A stretch of DNA of 64,000 nt from Streptomyces spectabilis (GTDB lineage Bacteria > Actinomycetota > Actinomycetes > Streptomycetales > Streptomycetaceae), in contig NZ_CP023690.1 of assembly GCF_008704795.1 (NCBI RefSeq), positions 7,512,501 through 7,576,500 of the forward strand, in the 5' to 3' direction. A model generated the notes under the pieces. That model was not told where the DNA came from, searched no databases, and saw only the letters and a list, made by a program, of their open reading frames with translations. A program made the position numbers and the translations under genes. Shown one piece after another: positions 1 to 8,604 of the stretch (within the stretch, counting starts at the first letter, position 1; the number at the start of each line of letters is the position of its first letter).

Positions 1-665
1 TGACCGGCCAGGGCGAGGCCCGCACGCTCGTCGCGGGCATCCCCGACGCCCGCCTCGCCGTGGTGCCCGGCGCCTCGCACCTCGCGCCCGTCGAGCAGCC
101 CGCCGCGGTCACCGACCTGCTCGTCCGCCACTTCGGCAGCGCCTGGCAGGCCGCGCCGGACACCGCCGCGACCGGCCAGCACGCGATCGCGGCGCCGCCC
201 GTCAAGCCCGTCCTCGCCCCGCCGCCCGCCGCGCCCCCGGCCGAGATCGCGCCCGTGGAGCGGCCGCAGGAGCAGGGCGAGCGCCCCGACGCGTACGCCG
301 CGGGCATGAAGGTCCGCCGCGAGGTCCTGGGGGACGCGCACGTCGACCAGGCCCTGGCCGCCGCCGACGAGTTCTCGGAGGACTTCCAGGACCTCGTCAC
401 GCGCTACGCCTGGGGCGAGGTCTGGAGCCGCCCGGGCCTCGACCGCCGCACCCGCAGCTGCGTCACGCTCACGGCCCTCGTCGCGGGCGGCCACCTGGAG
501 GAGCTGGCCTTCCACGTCCGCGCCGCCCTGCGCAACGGCCTCACCCCGCCCGACATCAAGGAGGTGCTGCTCCAGGCCGCCGTGTACTGCGGCGTGCCCG
601 CGGCCAACAGCGCCTTCCGGGTCGCGCAGACGGTCATCCGCGAGGAAACGACGCCCCAGGAGTAG
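1..665 (+). CDS. pcaL: 3-oxoadipate enol-lactonase / 4-carboxymuconolactone decarboxylase fusion, 3' part
   Basis: The gene enters from outside the window; the reading frame is open from base 3 (TGQGEAR...). The first ~30 visible residues are the end of an alpha/beta hydrolase with the catalytic His in VPGASHLAPVEQP. A Pro/Ala-rich linker of about 50 residues follows, then a complete carboxymuconolactone decarboxylase domain (from about base 280, YAAGMKVRREVLGD...) with the family signature around TRSCVTLTALVAGGHLEEL. This lactonase-decarboxylase fusion is the PcaL architecture of actinomycetes. It converts carboxymuconolactone to 3-oxoadipate in the protocatechuate branch of the beta-ketoadipate pathway. 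It is probably the last gene of a pca operon lying to the left. The 5' part is missing only because of the window edge. Confidence 0.9.
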   Translation, partial: TGQGEARTLVAGIPDARLAVVPGASHLAPVEQPAAVTDLLVRHFGSAWQAAPDTAATGQHAIAAPPVKPVLAPPPAAPPAEIAPVERPQEQGERPDAYAAGMKVRREVLGDAHVDQALAAADEFSEDFQDLVTRYAWGEVWSRPGLDRRTRSCVTLTALVAGGHLEELAFHVRAALRNGLTPPDIKEVLLQAAVYCGVPAANSAFRVAQTVIREETTPQE

Positions 666-719
666 CGCGGGCCCCCACGGCGAGCAGGATGGGGACCAGG
701 CAACGGAGAAGGGGAATCC

Positions 720-1391
720 ATGACGACGACCGGCACGACGACCGGAGCGGCGACCGGCACGAAGCTCACGAAGCAGTCCCACGCGTGCGTGCGGCTCGAA
801 AAGCAGGGCCGGACGCTCGTCATCGACCCCGGGGGGTTCACCGAGGCCGACGCGGCCGTCGGAGCCGACGCGGTCCTCGTCACCCACGAGCACCCCGACC
901 ACTTCGACGAGGCCCGCCTGCGCGCCGCCATGGAGGCGAACCCGGCCGCCGGGATCTGGACCCTGGCGGCCGTCGCCGACCGGATCGCGGCGGCCTTCCC
1001 CGGCCGGGTCCACCGGGTCGGCCACGGCGACACGTTCACGGCCGCCGGGTTCGACGTCCAGGTCCACGGCGAGCTGCACGCCGTGATCCACCCCGACATC
1101 CCGCGCGTCACCAACGTCGGCTACCTCGTGGACGGCTCCGTCTTCCACCCCGGCGATGCCCTCACCGTCCCCGACCACCCCGTGGACACCCTCCTGGTCC
1201 CGGTGATGGCTCCCTGGAACAAGATCTCCGAGGTCATCGAGTACGTCCGCGAGGTCAAGCCGCAGCGCGCGTACGACGTCCACGACGCGCTGCTCACGGA
1301 CCTGGCGCTGCCCATCTACGAGGGGCACATCGGCAGGCTCGGCGGCACAGAGCACACGCGGCTCGCGCCGGGGGAGTCCGCACGGGTGTGA
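720..1391 (+). CDS. Metallo-beta-lactamase-fold hydrolase
   Basis: A 223-residue protein with the metal-binding signature VTHEHPDHFDEARL (HxHxDH) near residues 57-65. Further candidate ligands are in GELHAVIHPDIP and VFHPGDAL. It belongs to the UlaG/L-ascorbate-6-phosphate-lactonase-like branch of MBL-fold proteins; the substrate cannot be read from sequence. The ATG at 720 is preceded by a strong purine-rich site (GGAGAAGGGG, about 705-714). It follows pcaL by 54 bp on the same strand and could be co-transcribed, though a role in aromatic degradation is not shown. No signal peptide, so cytoplasmic. Confidence 0.8.
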   Translation: MTTTGTTTGAATGTKLTKQSHACVRLEKQGRTLVIDPGGFTEADAAVGADAVLVTHEHPDHFDEARLRAAMEANPAAGIWTLAAVADRIAAAFPGRVHRVGHGDTFTAAGFDVQVHGELHAVIHPDIPRVTNVGYLVDGSVFHPGDALTVPDHPVDTLLVPVMAPWNKISEVIEYVREVKPQRAYDVHDALLTDLALPIYEGHIGRLGGTEHTRLAPGESARV

Positions 1392-1426
1392 CCGCCGCCG
1401 GGCCGGAGGCTGTCACACCCGGCAGG

Positions 1427-1432
1427 TAGGTT
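1427..1432 (+). promoter_or_regulatory. Putative -10 box of leaderless xthA transcript
   Basis: TAGGTT (TAnnnT) ends 7 nt before the ATG at 1440, the spacing expected when transcription starts at or near the A of the start codon. No good ribosome-binding site is present. No clear -35 is visible. Confidence 0.5.
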
Positions 1433-1439
1433 GTCCGTC

Positions 1440-2219
1440 ATGCGCATCGCCACCTGGAACGTGAACTCGATCACCGCCCGCCTGCCCCGCCTCCTGGCCT
1501 GGCTGGAGAAGAGCGGCACGGACGTCCTGTGCGTCCAGGAGACCAAGTGCACCGCGGAGCAGTTCCCCGCCGAGGCCCTGCGCGAGCTGGGCTACGAGTC
1601 GGCGGTCAACGCCACCGGCAGGTGGAACGGCGTCGCGCTGCTCTCCCGCGTGGGCCTGGAGGACGTCACCACCGGCCTGCCCGGCGGCCCCGACTACGAC
1701 GGCGCGCAGGAGCCCCGGTCCATCGCCGCCACCTGCGGCCCCCTGCGCGCCTGGTCGGTCTACGTGCCGAACGGCCGCGAGGTCGACCACGCGCACTACG
1801 CGTACAAGCTCCAGTGGTTCGAGGCCCTCAAGGCCGCCGTCACCGCCGACGCCGCGGGCCCGCGCCCCTTCGCCGTCCTCGGCGACTACAACGTCGCGCC
1901 GACGGACGACGACGTCTGGGACGTCGCCCGCTTCGAGGGCCTCACGCACGTCACGCCCGCCGAGCGCGCCGCCCTCGCCGCCCTCCGTGAGACCGGCCTC
2001 ACGGACGTCGTCCCCCGCCCCCTCAAGTACGACCACCCCTTCACGTACTGGGACTACCGCGAGCTGGGCTTCCCCAAGAACAAGGGCATGCGCATCGACC
2101 TGGTGTACGGCAACGAGCCGTTCGCCAAGGCCGTCTCCGACGCGTACGTGGACCGCGAGGAGCGCAAGGGCAAGGGCGCCTCCGACCACGCCCCCGTGGT
2201 CGTGGACCTCGACGTCTAG
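1440..2219 (+). CDS. xthA: Exodeoxyribonuclease III
   Basis: A 259-residue member of the exonuclease-endonuclease-phosphatase family, close to the length of E. coli ExoIII (268). It acts in base-excision repair as an AP endonuclease and 3'-5' exonuclease on duplex DNA. Visible active-site blocks are IATWNVNSI at the N-terminus, VQETKC (metal-binding Glu), LGDYNVAP (Asp/Asn pair) and SDHAPVVVDLDV at the C-terminus (Asp-His). The ATG at 1440 is preferred over the in-frame TTG at 1431, because TAGGTT at 1427-1432 ends 7 nt before 1440 and fits a leaderless -10 box. Its stop codon directly abuts the stop of the convergent SGNH gene. Confidence 0.93.
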   Translation: MRIATWNVNSITARLPRLLAWLEKSGTDVLCVQETKCTAEQFPAEALRELGYESAVNATGRWNGVALLSRVGLEDVTTGLPGGPDYDGAQEPRSIAATCGPLRAWSVYVPNGREVDHAHYAYKLQWFEALKAAVTADAAGPRPFAVLGDYNVAPTDDDVWDVARFEGLTHVTPAERAALAALRETGLTDVVPRPLKYDHPFTYWDYRELGFPKNKGMRIDLVYGNEPFAKAVSDAYVDREERKGKGASDHAPVVVDLDV

Positions 2220-3989
2220 CTAGGACCGGAGCACCTTCAGCGGCACCGCCGCGGCGAGCGCGGCCAGGCCCGCGTCGCCGGGGTGGAGGTGGTCGCCGCT
2301 GTCGTACGCGGGCAGCAGGCGCGCGGGCAGCGCCGGGTCACGGAGCACCGCGTCGAAGTCGAGCACGGCGTCGAAGCCCTCGCCCCGCCGCAGCGCCGCG
2401 TTCACCGCGACGCGCTCCGCGTCGACGGCCGCCGTGCACCGGGCCTCCCCGGCGCACGGCACCAGCGTCGCCACGACGACCCGCAGCCCCCGCGCGCGGG
2501 CCCGCGAGGCGATCTCCCGCAGGCCGCCCACGACGTCCGCGGCGGGCACCCCGGCCCGCAGGTCGTTGATGCCCTGGAAGACGACGACGGTACGCGCGGA
2601 CGTCTGCGCGAGCACGTCGCGATCGAGCCGGTGCAGCGCGCTGACACCCCCGGTGTCGGTGGACACCCCGTCCCCGGGATAGCGGTCGCCGACGACGCGG
2701 TTGGCGGAGACGCCCTGGTTGAGGACGCCGCGGCGCGGCGCCTTCGGCTCCTCCAGGAGCCGCCGCGCGAGCACGTCGGGCCACCGCCGGTTCGTGTCGG
2801 GCGTGGAGCCGACCCCGTCCGTGATGGAGTCCCCGAGCAGCACCACGGAGCCCGCGCCGTCCGCCACGTCGACCCCGGTGAGCAGCGGCCACGCCCGCAC
2901 CGTGGAGGTGTACGCGGCCCCGGACGCCTCCGCCGCGTGATCGCCCGGCTCGCTCACGTACGAGGTCTGCAGGGCCTGGCTGTGCACCGGCGCCGCCGCC
3001 ACCGTCCCCGGCAGATGGAAGCTGATGAGCAGGTCCGCGCCCGCGGGCACCGCGAACCGCACGGGGTCGCTGACCGCCTGCGCCCCCGCGGGGATCTCGA
3101 CCCCGCCCGCCCCGCCGAACGTCAGCGCCACGGGCGTGCCCCGCGCCCCCGCCCCCGCGCCTCGCACGGCGATGCTCGCGCTGCCGATGCGCACGGGCGC
3201 ACCCGCGAAGGTGTTGTCGAGCCGGATCCGCACGCGCGGTCCGCCCACGCTGGTGTGCGCCACGAGCCGCACGGTCCGGTCCGTCCACGGGCCCACGCGC
3301 GTGTACCCGGCCGTGGACGCCGACCAGGTCCCCGTCCACCCCGTGGCGCGCGCCCGTACCGACAGGGCGAAGACGTGCAGGTCGGCGCCCCCGGGGTCGC
3401 GGGGGAGGCGCACCGACGCCACCTCGCGCCCGCGCGCGAGCGGCACGGTGACGACGTACAGCCGTGCCTTCTCGGCGCGTTGCCCGTCCGGCGTGTTGAT
3501 GTGCGGAAGGGCCACGGACTTGGTGGCGAGCGGTCCGGTGCGCCAGTCGGGAGCGGTCAGGCGGTACGCGGTGCGCGATCCGTCGCGGTAGCGCACCGTC
3601 CCGGCGCCGCGCGCGGCACCGCCGGTCCCCGCCACCAGGAAGGCGAGGGCGTCGCCGCGCCCGCGCAGCCGCACCCACTGCCCGTCGGCCCGTACGTTGT
3701 CCGGCTCGCCCGCCCGGGTGTCCGGCCAGGTGAGACGCGCGCCCTCAACTCCCAGGCGGCGCCCGGGAGTCCACCCGGCCGCCGTCAGGTCCGGCGCGGA
3801 CAGGGAGGCGCCCGCGCCGTCGAAGTCCGCGTCGCCGGGCCGCGCGTCGTCGCTCACGGCCCTGTTGTCGAAGAGCCGCTCCAGGGGGAGCGGCCCGGGT
3901 CTGTGCGGCGCGGCCCCGGCGGCGCCCGCGGGAGCAAGGCCTCCCAGGAGCGCGAGAACGACGGCGGCACCCCGGACGCGTCGGCGCAC
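2220..3989 (-). CDS. Secreted SGNH/GDSL hydrolase
   Basis: A 589-residue protein with an N-terminal signal peptide (MRRRVRGAAVVLALLGG, then an AGAAGAA cleavage region). A long beta-rich N-terminal region resembles that of secreted actinomycete SGNH hydrolases. The C-terminal SGNH domain has block I LLGDSITDG near residue 383 (nucleophile Ser), block III GIND near 473 and block V DHLHPGDAG near 568 (Asp/His). It is predicted to be an extracellular esterase, possibly acting on polysaccharide acyl groups; the substrate is unknown. The gene is convergent with xthA with no intergenic base (TAG then CTA). Confidence 0.85.
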   Translation of the reverse strand: MRRRVRGAAVVLALLGGLAPAGAAGAAPHRPGPLPLERLFDNRAVSDDARPGDADFDGAGASLSAPDLTAAGWTPGRRLGVEGARLTWPDTRAGEPDNVRADGQWVRLRGRGDALAFLVAGTGGAARGAGTVRYRDGSRTAYRLTAPDWRTGPLATKSVALPHINTPDGQRAEKARLYVVTVPLARGREVASVRLPRDPGGADLHVFALSVRARATGWTGTWSASTAGYTRVGPWTDRTVRLVAHTSVGGPRVRIRLDNTFAGAPVRIGSASIAVRGAGAGARGTPVALTFGGAGGVEIPAGAQAVSDPVRFAVPAGADLLISFHLPGTVAAAPVHSQALQTSYVSEPGDHAAEASGAAYTSTVRAWPLLTGVDVADGAGSVVLLGDSITDGVGSTPDTNRRWPDVLARRLLEEPKAPRRGVLNQGVSANRVVGDRYPGDGVSTDTGGVSALHRLDRDVLAQTSARTVVVFQGINDLRAGVPAADVVGGLREIASRARARGLRVVVATLVPCAGEARCTAAVDAERVAVNAALRRGEGFDAVLDFDAVLRDPALPARLLPAYDSGDHLHPGDAGLAALAAAVPLKVLRS

Positions 3990-4188
3990 GACGGCCCCTT
4001 CCCCGAGCCTCGGTGTTCCCGGGTGTTCCCCGGTGTGACGGTGGACGCGCCCTGAAGCTAAGGAGCCGTCAGATGCCAGTCAAGACAGCGGCCGTGTCCG
4101 TCACCCGGCCGATGAGCCGCCGTCACCGTCCGGACGGAGCCCGGCACCCCTGCCGTCGCTCCCCGAACCCCTTTGCCAGGATGGGGTC

Positions 4189-4632
4189 ATGCATCTTTAC
4201 GATGAGCGCCTGAGTGTTCCGGCCGCGTGGTGGTTCCTCGTCGTGCTCGGCGGCGGTCTGTTCGCCGCGCTGCTGCTGCCGCTCGGCCCCGTGGCCGCCG
4301 TCCTCGGCCTGGTCCTCGTCGTCTCCGTCTTCGGGCCGCTCGTGCACCGGTACGGCTCGGCGCGCATCGTCGTGACGCCGGGCACGCTCGTCGCCGGGGG
4401 CCGGACGATCCCCGTCGACGAGCTCGGCACGACCGAGATCCTGGACGCGGGGGAGGCCTTCGAGTGGCGCACCCGCAAGGCGAACGCGTACGCGCACCTG
4501 CTGCTGCGCAGCTATGTGCCGACCGCCCTGCGCGTGGAGCTGCGGGGCCCGCACCACACCGCGCCCTATCTGTACCTCTCGACGCGGCGTCCGATGAACC
4601 TGGCCACGATCCTCGCCTTCACCCGCCGCTGA
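4189..4632 (+). CDS. DUF3093 family membrane protein
   Basis: A 147-residue protein with two adjacent hydrophobic segments near residues 12-50 (AWWFLVVLGGGLFAALLLPLG and VAAVLGLVLVVSVFG), followed by a soluble domain with RIVVTPGTLVAGGRTIPVDEL. This matches the actinobacterial DUF3093 family, whose role is unknown. The ATG is preceded by AGGAT then GGGGTC with no Shine-Dalgarno sequence, so the transcript may be leaderless. It is divergent from the SGNH hydrolase gene. Confidence 0.75.
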   Translation: MHLYDERLSVPAAWWFLVVLGGGLFAALLLPLGPVAAVLGLVLVVSVFGPLVHRYGSARIVVTPGTLVAGGRTIPVDELGTTEILDAGEAFEWRTRKANAYAHLLLRSYVPTALRVELRGPHHTAPYLYLSTRRPMNLATILAFTRR

Positions 4633-4715
4633 CCCCCGCGCCGGCGGCACGGACGGGCGCCACGTGAACCGAACCGAGTGATTCGCCTGATTCCGTGATC
4701 AACTGCCGCAAGATA

Positions 4716-4729
4716 CATTCCTTGGAATG
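4716..4729. promoter_or_regulatory. Promoter with inverted repeat upstream of DUF6278 gene
   Basis: The inverted repeat CATTCC-TT-GGAATG overlaps a plausible -10 (TACATT, 4714-4719). That -10 lies 17 bp after a weak -35 (TTCCGT, 4691-4696). A dyad over the -10/+1 region is a typical repressor position. The binding protein is unknown. Confidence 0.35.
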
Positions 4730-4775
4730 CGGAGCCGCCGTCCGATCGCTCGGGCGCCCCACGGAGAGGCCGGTC

Positions 4776-5216
4776 ATGAACATTCCGTTCCTGGACAAGT
4801 GGCGCAAGCGGCACGCGGGCGGCCCCGGTCTGAAGCTCGCCGCCGCCTTCGAGGCCGATCCGGAGGGCGTGGCCGAGCTGCTCTCGGAGTGCGAGCTGCT
4901 GCGCTCCCAGGCGGCCCGCGCCGGGCTCGAACTGGACGACAGCCCCGCGTCGTTGGCGGCCCTCGACCAGCTCACGCCGCGCTGGCGGGAGGACCCCGAG
5001 ACCCTGCCCTGGCTCGGCAACGACGCGGGCCTCTACCTCGGCACGGTCATCGTCCGCACCGTCCCCGGCGCCGTGTGGCACGTCCTGCCCGGCGGCACGC
5101 CCGTCGTCCGGCTCTCCTCGGGCCGGGAGCTCCAGGTGGTCGCCGCGGGCCTCGACTGGGCCGTCCAGGGCACCCCCGAGCTGTCCCAGATGTACGCCGA
5201 GACCTCCGAGACGTGA
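4776..5216 (+). CDS. DUF6278 family protein
   Basis: A 146-residue soluble protein (MNIPFLDKWRKRHAGGPGL...), with an acidic helical middle and a beta-rich C-terminal half (LGTVIVRTVPGAVWHVLPGGTPVVRL). This fits the Streptomyces DUF6278 group of unknown function. The ATG at 4776 was chosen because GGAGAGG at 4763-4769 sits at ideal spacing; an in-frame GTG at 4695 would overlap the promoter. It is monocistronic as far as can be seen. Confidence 0.65.
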   Translation: MNIPFLDKWRKRHAGGPGLKLAAAFEADPEGVAELLSECELLRSQAARAGLELDDSPASLAALDQLTPRWREDPETLPWLGNDAGLYLGTVIVRTVPGAVWHVLPGGTPVVRLSSGRELQVVAAGLDWAVQGTPELSQMYAETSET

Positions 5217-5253
5217 CCATGCGGTGAACCCGCGGTCTCAAATACGGTTAATG

Positions 5254-5280
5254 CCCATAAGTGCGTGTCGTCCCATAAGT
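5254..5280. promoter_or_regulatory. Direct repeat CCCATAAGT x2 upstream of the glu-type ABC operon
   Basis: Two identical 9-mers, CCCATAAGT, occupy 5254-5262 and 5272-5280, start-to-start 18 bp. A -10-like GATAGT at 5295-5300 follows, so the second copy covers the expected -35 region. This arrangement suggests a response-regulator or activator site controlling the amino-acid transporter operon that starts at 5341. Confidence 0.45.
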
Positions 5281-5340
5281 CCTGTTTTGCCGTGGATAGT
5301 TTGCGCGGACCGACACAGCTGAGAGTGGGCAGGTCTGGGC

Positions 5341-6084
<744 letters not shown>

Positions 6085-6100
6085 CGGGGGGATGCGTCCC

Positions 6101-7015
6101 ATGCGTACGACACGTCTGCTCGGGCTGCTCACGGCCCTGTCGCTCACCGCGCTCGCCACCGCCGCCTGCGGCAAGGGGGGCAGCCCGCCGACCAAGGGCC
6201 CCGCCGCCGGGAGGCTGCCCGTCTACCGGGTCGCCCAGGGCTTCGAACTGCCCGAGTCCGGCACCTGGCGCAAGGCCAAGAACCGCGGCCGCTTCGTCGT
6301 CGGCGCCAAGGAGGACCAGCCCTACCTCGGCGAGAAGGACCCCGCGACCGGCCGCTACTCCGGCTTCGACATCGAGATCGCCAAGATGGTCTCGGCCTCG
6401 CTCGGTCTGGACCCCAAGAGCATCTCCTTCAAGACCATCGCGTCCGCCAACCGCGAGACCGCCCTGCAGAACGGGCAGATCGACTACTACGTCGGCACCT
6501 ACACCATCAACGACAACCGCAAGAAGCTCGTCGGCTTCGGAGGCCCCTACTACATGGCGGGCCAGGGCCTGCTCGTGCGCCACGACGAGGAGGACATCAA
6601 GGGCCCGAAGGACCTCGACGGCAAGCGCGTGTGCTCGGCCGCGGGCTCCACCCCCTACCAGCGCATCCAGAAGGACTACCCGAAGGCCACGCTCGTCGCG
6701 TACGACACGTACTCGGTGTGCGTCGACAACCTGCTGACGTACCAGGTCGACGCGGTCACCACCGACGACGCGATCCTGATCGGCTACGCGGCGAAGGTCC
6801 CCGACGAGCTGAAGGTGGTCGGCAGGTCCTTCTCCGAGGAGCCCTACGGCATCGGCGTCCCCCGGGGGGACGACACGCTGCGGTTCGCCATCGACGACGC
6901 CCTCGCCGCCCGCGAACGCGACGGCGACTGGAAGAAGGCCTACGACGCGACCCTCGGCCTGTCCGGGGTGCCCGCGCCGAAGCCGCCCGCCATCGACCGC
7001 TACCCGGCGAGCTGA
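6101..7015 (+). CDS. gluB: Extracellular amino-acid-binding lipoprotein of ABC transporter
   Basis: A 304-residue family 3 solute-binding protein. The N-terminus is a lipoprotein signal (MRTTRLLGLLTALSLTALATAAC), with the lipidated Cys in TAAC. The mature part has RFVVGAKEDQPYLG and YSGFDIEIAKMVSASLG, typical of glutamate/glutamine-binding proteins. The ATG at 6101 was chosen over 6092 because the GGGGGG purine run ends only 1-2 nt before 6092. It delivers the ligand to GluC-GluD and is co-transcribed with gluA (16 bp apart). Confidence 0.85.
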   Translation: MRTTRLLGLLTALSLTALATAACGKGGSPPTKGPAAGRLPVYRVAQGFELPESGTWRKAKNRGRFVVGAKEDQPYLGEKDPATGRYSGFDIEIAKMVSASLGLDPKSISFKTIASANRETALQNGQIDYYVGTYTINDNRKKLVGFGGPYYMAGQGLLVRHDEEDIKGPKDLDGKRVCSAAGSTPYQRIQKDYPKATLVAYDTYSVCVDNLLTYQVDAVTTDDAILIGYAAKVPDELKVVGRSFSEEPYGIGVPRGDDTLRFAIDDALAARERDGDWKKAYDATLGLSGVPAPKPPAIDRYPAS

Positions 7016-7024
7016 GGAGGCGTC

Positions 7025-7669
7025 GTGGACGTACTGACGGACAACTTCTCCACCTACGGCGACGGCTTCCTCGGCACCGTGGAACTCACCGCGTACGCCT
7101 CCGCCCTGGCGCTCGTGCTCGGCTTCCTCATGGCCTCCTTCCGGGTGGCGCCCGTCGGGTCCTTCCGGGTGTTCGGCGCGGTGTGGGTGGCGGTCCTGCG
7201 CAACACCCCGCTGACGCTGCTGTTCTTCGCCGTCCTGCTCGGCCTGCCGCGCTTCGGGCTCGTGCTGCCCTTCAAGGTGTTCGCCGTCCTCGCGCTCGGC
7301 TGCTACACCTCCGCGTTCATCTGCGAGGCCCTGCGCTCCGGCATCAACACCGTGCCCAAGGGGCAGGGCGAGGCCGCCCGCAGCCTCGGCATGACGTTCG
7401 GTCAGACCCTGTCCGTGGTGGTGCTTCCGCAGGCCTTCCGCTCCGTCATCCCGCCCGTGGGCTCCACGCTCATCGCGCTCGCCAAGAACTCGGCCATCGC
7501 GGGCGCCTTCAGCGTCACCGAACTCCTCGGCACCTACAAGACGCTCAGCGAGCTCGGCTACAACATCGTCTGGACCTTCCTCTGGATCGCCCTTGGCTAC
7601 CTGATCATCACCCTCGCCATCAGCGCCGTCTTCAACATCCTCGAAAAGCGCTGGGGAGTCGCCCGATGA
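7025..7669 (+). CDS. gluC: Amino-acid ABC transporter permease GluC type
   Basis: A 214-residue His/Glu/Gln/Arg/opine-type permease with about five hydrophobic segments. The EAA loop that docks the ATPase appears as GQGEAARSLGMTFGQTLSVVVLPQAFR. The GTG start at 7025 follows AGGAGG by 5 nt. The stop overlaps the next start (ATGA), indicating translational coupling with gluD. Confidence 0.87.
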   Translation: MDVLTDNFSTYGDGFLGTVELTAYASALALVLGFLMASFRVAPVGSFRVFGAVWVAVLRNTPLTLLFFAVLLGLPRFGLVLPFKVFAVLALGCYTSAFICEALRSGINTVPKGQGEAARSLGMTFGQTLSVVVLPQAFRSVIPPVGSTLIALAKNSAIAGAFSVTELLGTYKTLSELGYNIVWTFLWIALGYLIITLAISAVFNILEKRWGVAR

Positions 7670-8556
7670 CCACCACCGCCGCCGAAGCCACCGCCCTCTA
7701 CGACATCCCGGGCCCCAAGACCCGCAGGAGACACTTCCTGTACGGCGTCCTGTCGACCGCCGTCATCGTCGGGCTCGTCGCCTGGATCCTGTACCTGCTG
7801 TTCGACACCGACCAGTTCACGCGCACCAAGTGGACGCCGTTCGAGTACAAGGGCATCCAGGAGCTGCTCCTGCGCGGGCTCGGCAACACGCTCAAGGCCT
7901 TCGCCATCGCCGCCGTGCTCTCCCTTGCGCTCGGCGCGCTCCTCGCCACCGGGCGCCTCTCCGAGCACCGCGTGGTGCGCTGGCTGGCCACGCTGGTCGT
8001 GGAGTTCTTCCGGGCCATGCCCGTACTCGTGATGATCTTCTTCGTCTTCGTGGCGCTGAAGGTCCAGCCGCTTCCGGCGCTCGTCGCCGGGCTCACGCTC
8101 TACAACGGCTCCGTGCTCGCCGAGGTGTTCCGCTCCGGCGTCAACTCCGTCGAGCGCGGACAGAGGGAGGCCGCCTACGCGCTGGGGATGAGAAAGACTC
8201 AGGTCATGTCGTACGTCCTGGTGCCACAGGCCGTGCGGGCCATGCTGCCCGCCATCATCAGCCAGTTGGTCGTGGCCCTGAAGGACACCTCGCTCGGTTA
8301 TCTGATCACCTATGAGGAGTTCCTGCACGCCGGGAAACTGATCGCGTCGAACCTCGACTACGATTTGCCTTTCATCCCCGTGGTCATGGTGATCTCACCG
8401 ATCTACATCGGGATGTGCATGCTGCTGTCGTGGTTCGCCTACTGGGTGTCCAAGCGCCAGCGGCGCAGTCCCAAGACAGAGGCCGTGGACGTCGCCCCGG
8501 CTGAACCAGGGACGCTGCTGCCGGGAGGGGTTCCCCCCAGGGCCCCCGCCCCCTAG
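7666..8556 (+). CDS. gluD: Amino-acid ABC transporter permease GluD type
   Basis: A 296-residue permease. It has a soluble N-terminal extension, then a TM segment (FLYGVLSTAVIVGLVAWILY), a periplasmic loop and a core of about five TM helices. The EAA loop reads EAAYALGMRKTQVMSYVLVPQAVRAML. It pairs with GluC as a heterodimeric channel. The start overlaps the gluC stop by 4 bp. The C-terminus is a short Pro-rich tail, and the stop codon lies inside the palindrome CCCCCTAGGGGG (8549-8560). Confidence 0.87.
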   Translation: MTTTAAEATALYDIPGPKTRRRHFLYGVLSTAVIVGLVAWILYLLFDTDQFTRTKWTPFEYKGIQELLLRGLGNTLKAFAIAAVLSLALGALLATGRLSEHRVVRWLATLVVEFFRAMPVLVMIFFVFVALKVQPLPALVAGLTLYNGSVLAEVFRSGVNSVERGQREAAYALGMRKTQVMSYVLVPQAVRAMLPAIISQLVVALKDTSLGYLITYEEFLHAGKLIASNLDYDLPFIPVVMVISPIYIGMCMLLSWFAYWVSKRQRRSPKTEAVDVAPAEPGTLLPGGVPPRAPAP

Positions 8557-8604
8557 GGGGAAGCAGTAGCTGGAGGGCCAGGCCCGCCCGGCAGCAGCCG
8601 GAGA

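Noticed and set aside
2283-4055. Long plus-strand open frame opposite the SGNH hydrolase
   Set aside because: The minus strand has a signal peptide and all SGNH blocks; the plus frame has no recognisable domain.
8549-8560. Palindrome CCCCCTAGGGGG as a terminator of the glu operon
   Set aside because: It has no loop and contains the gluD stop codon; it may be chance in a GC-rich tail, so no terminator is annotated.
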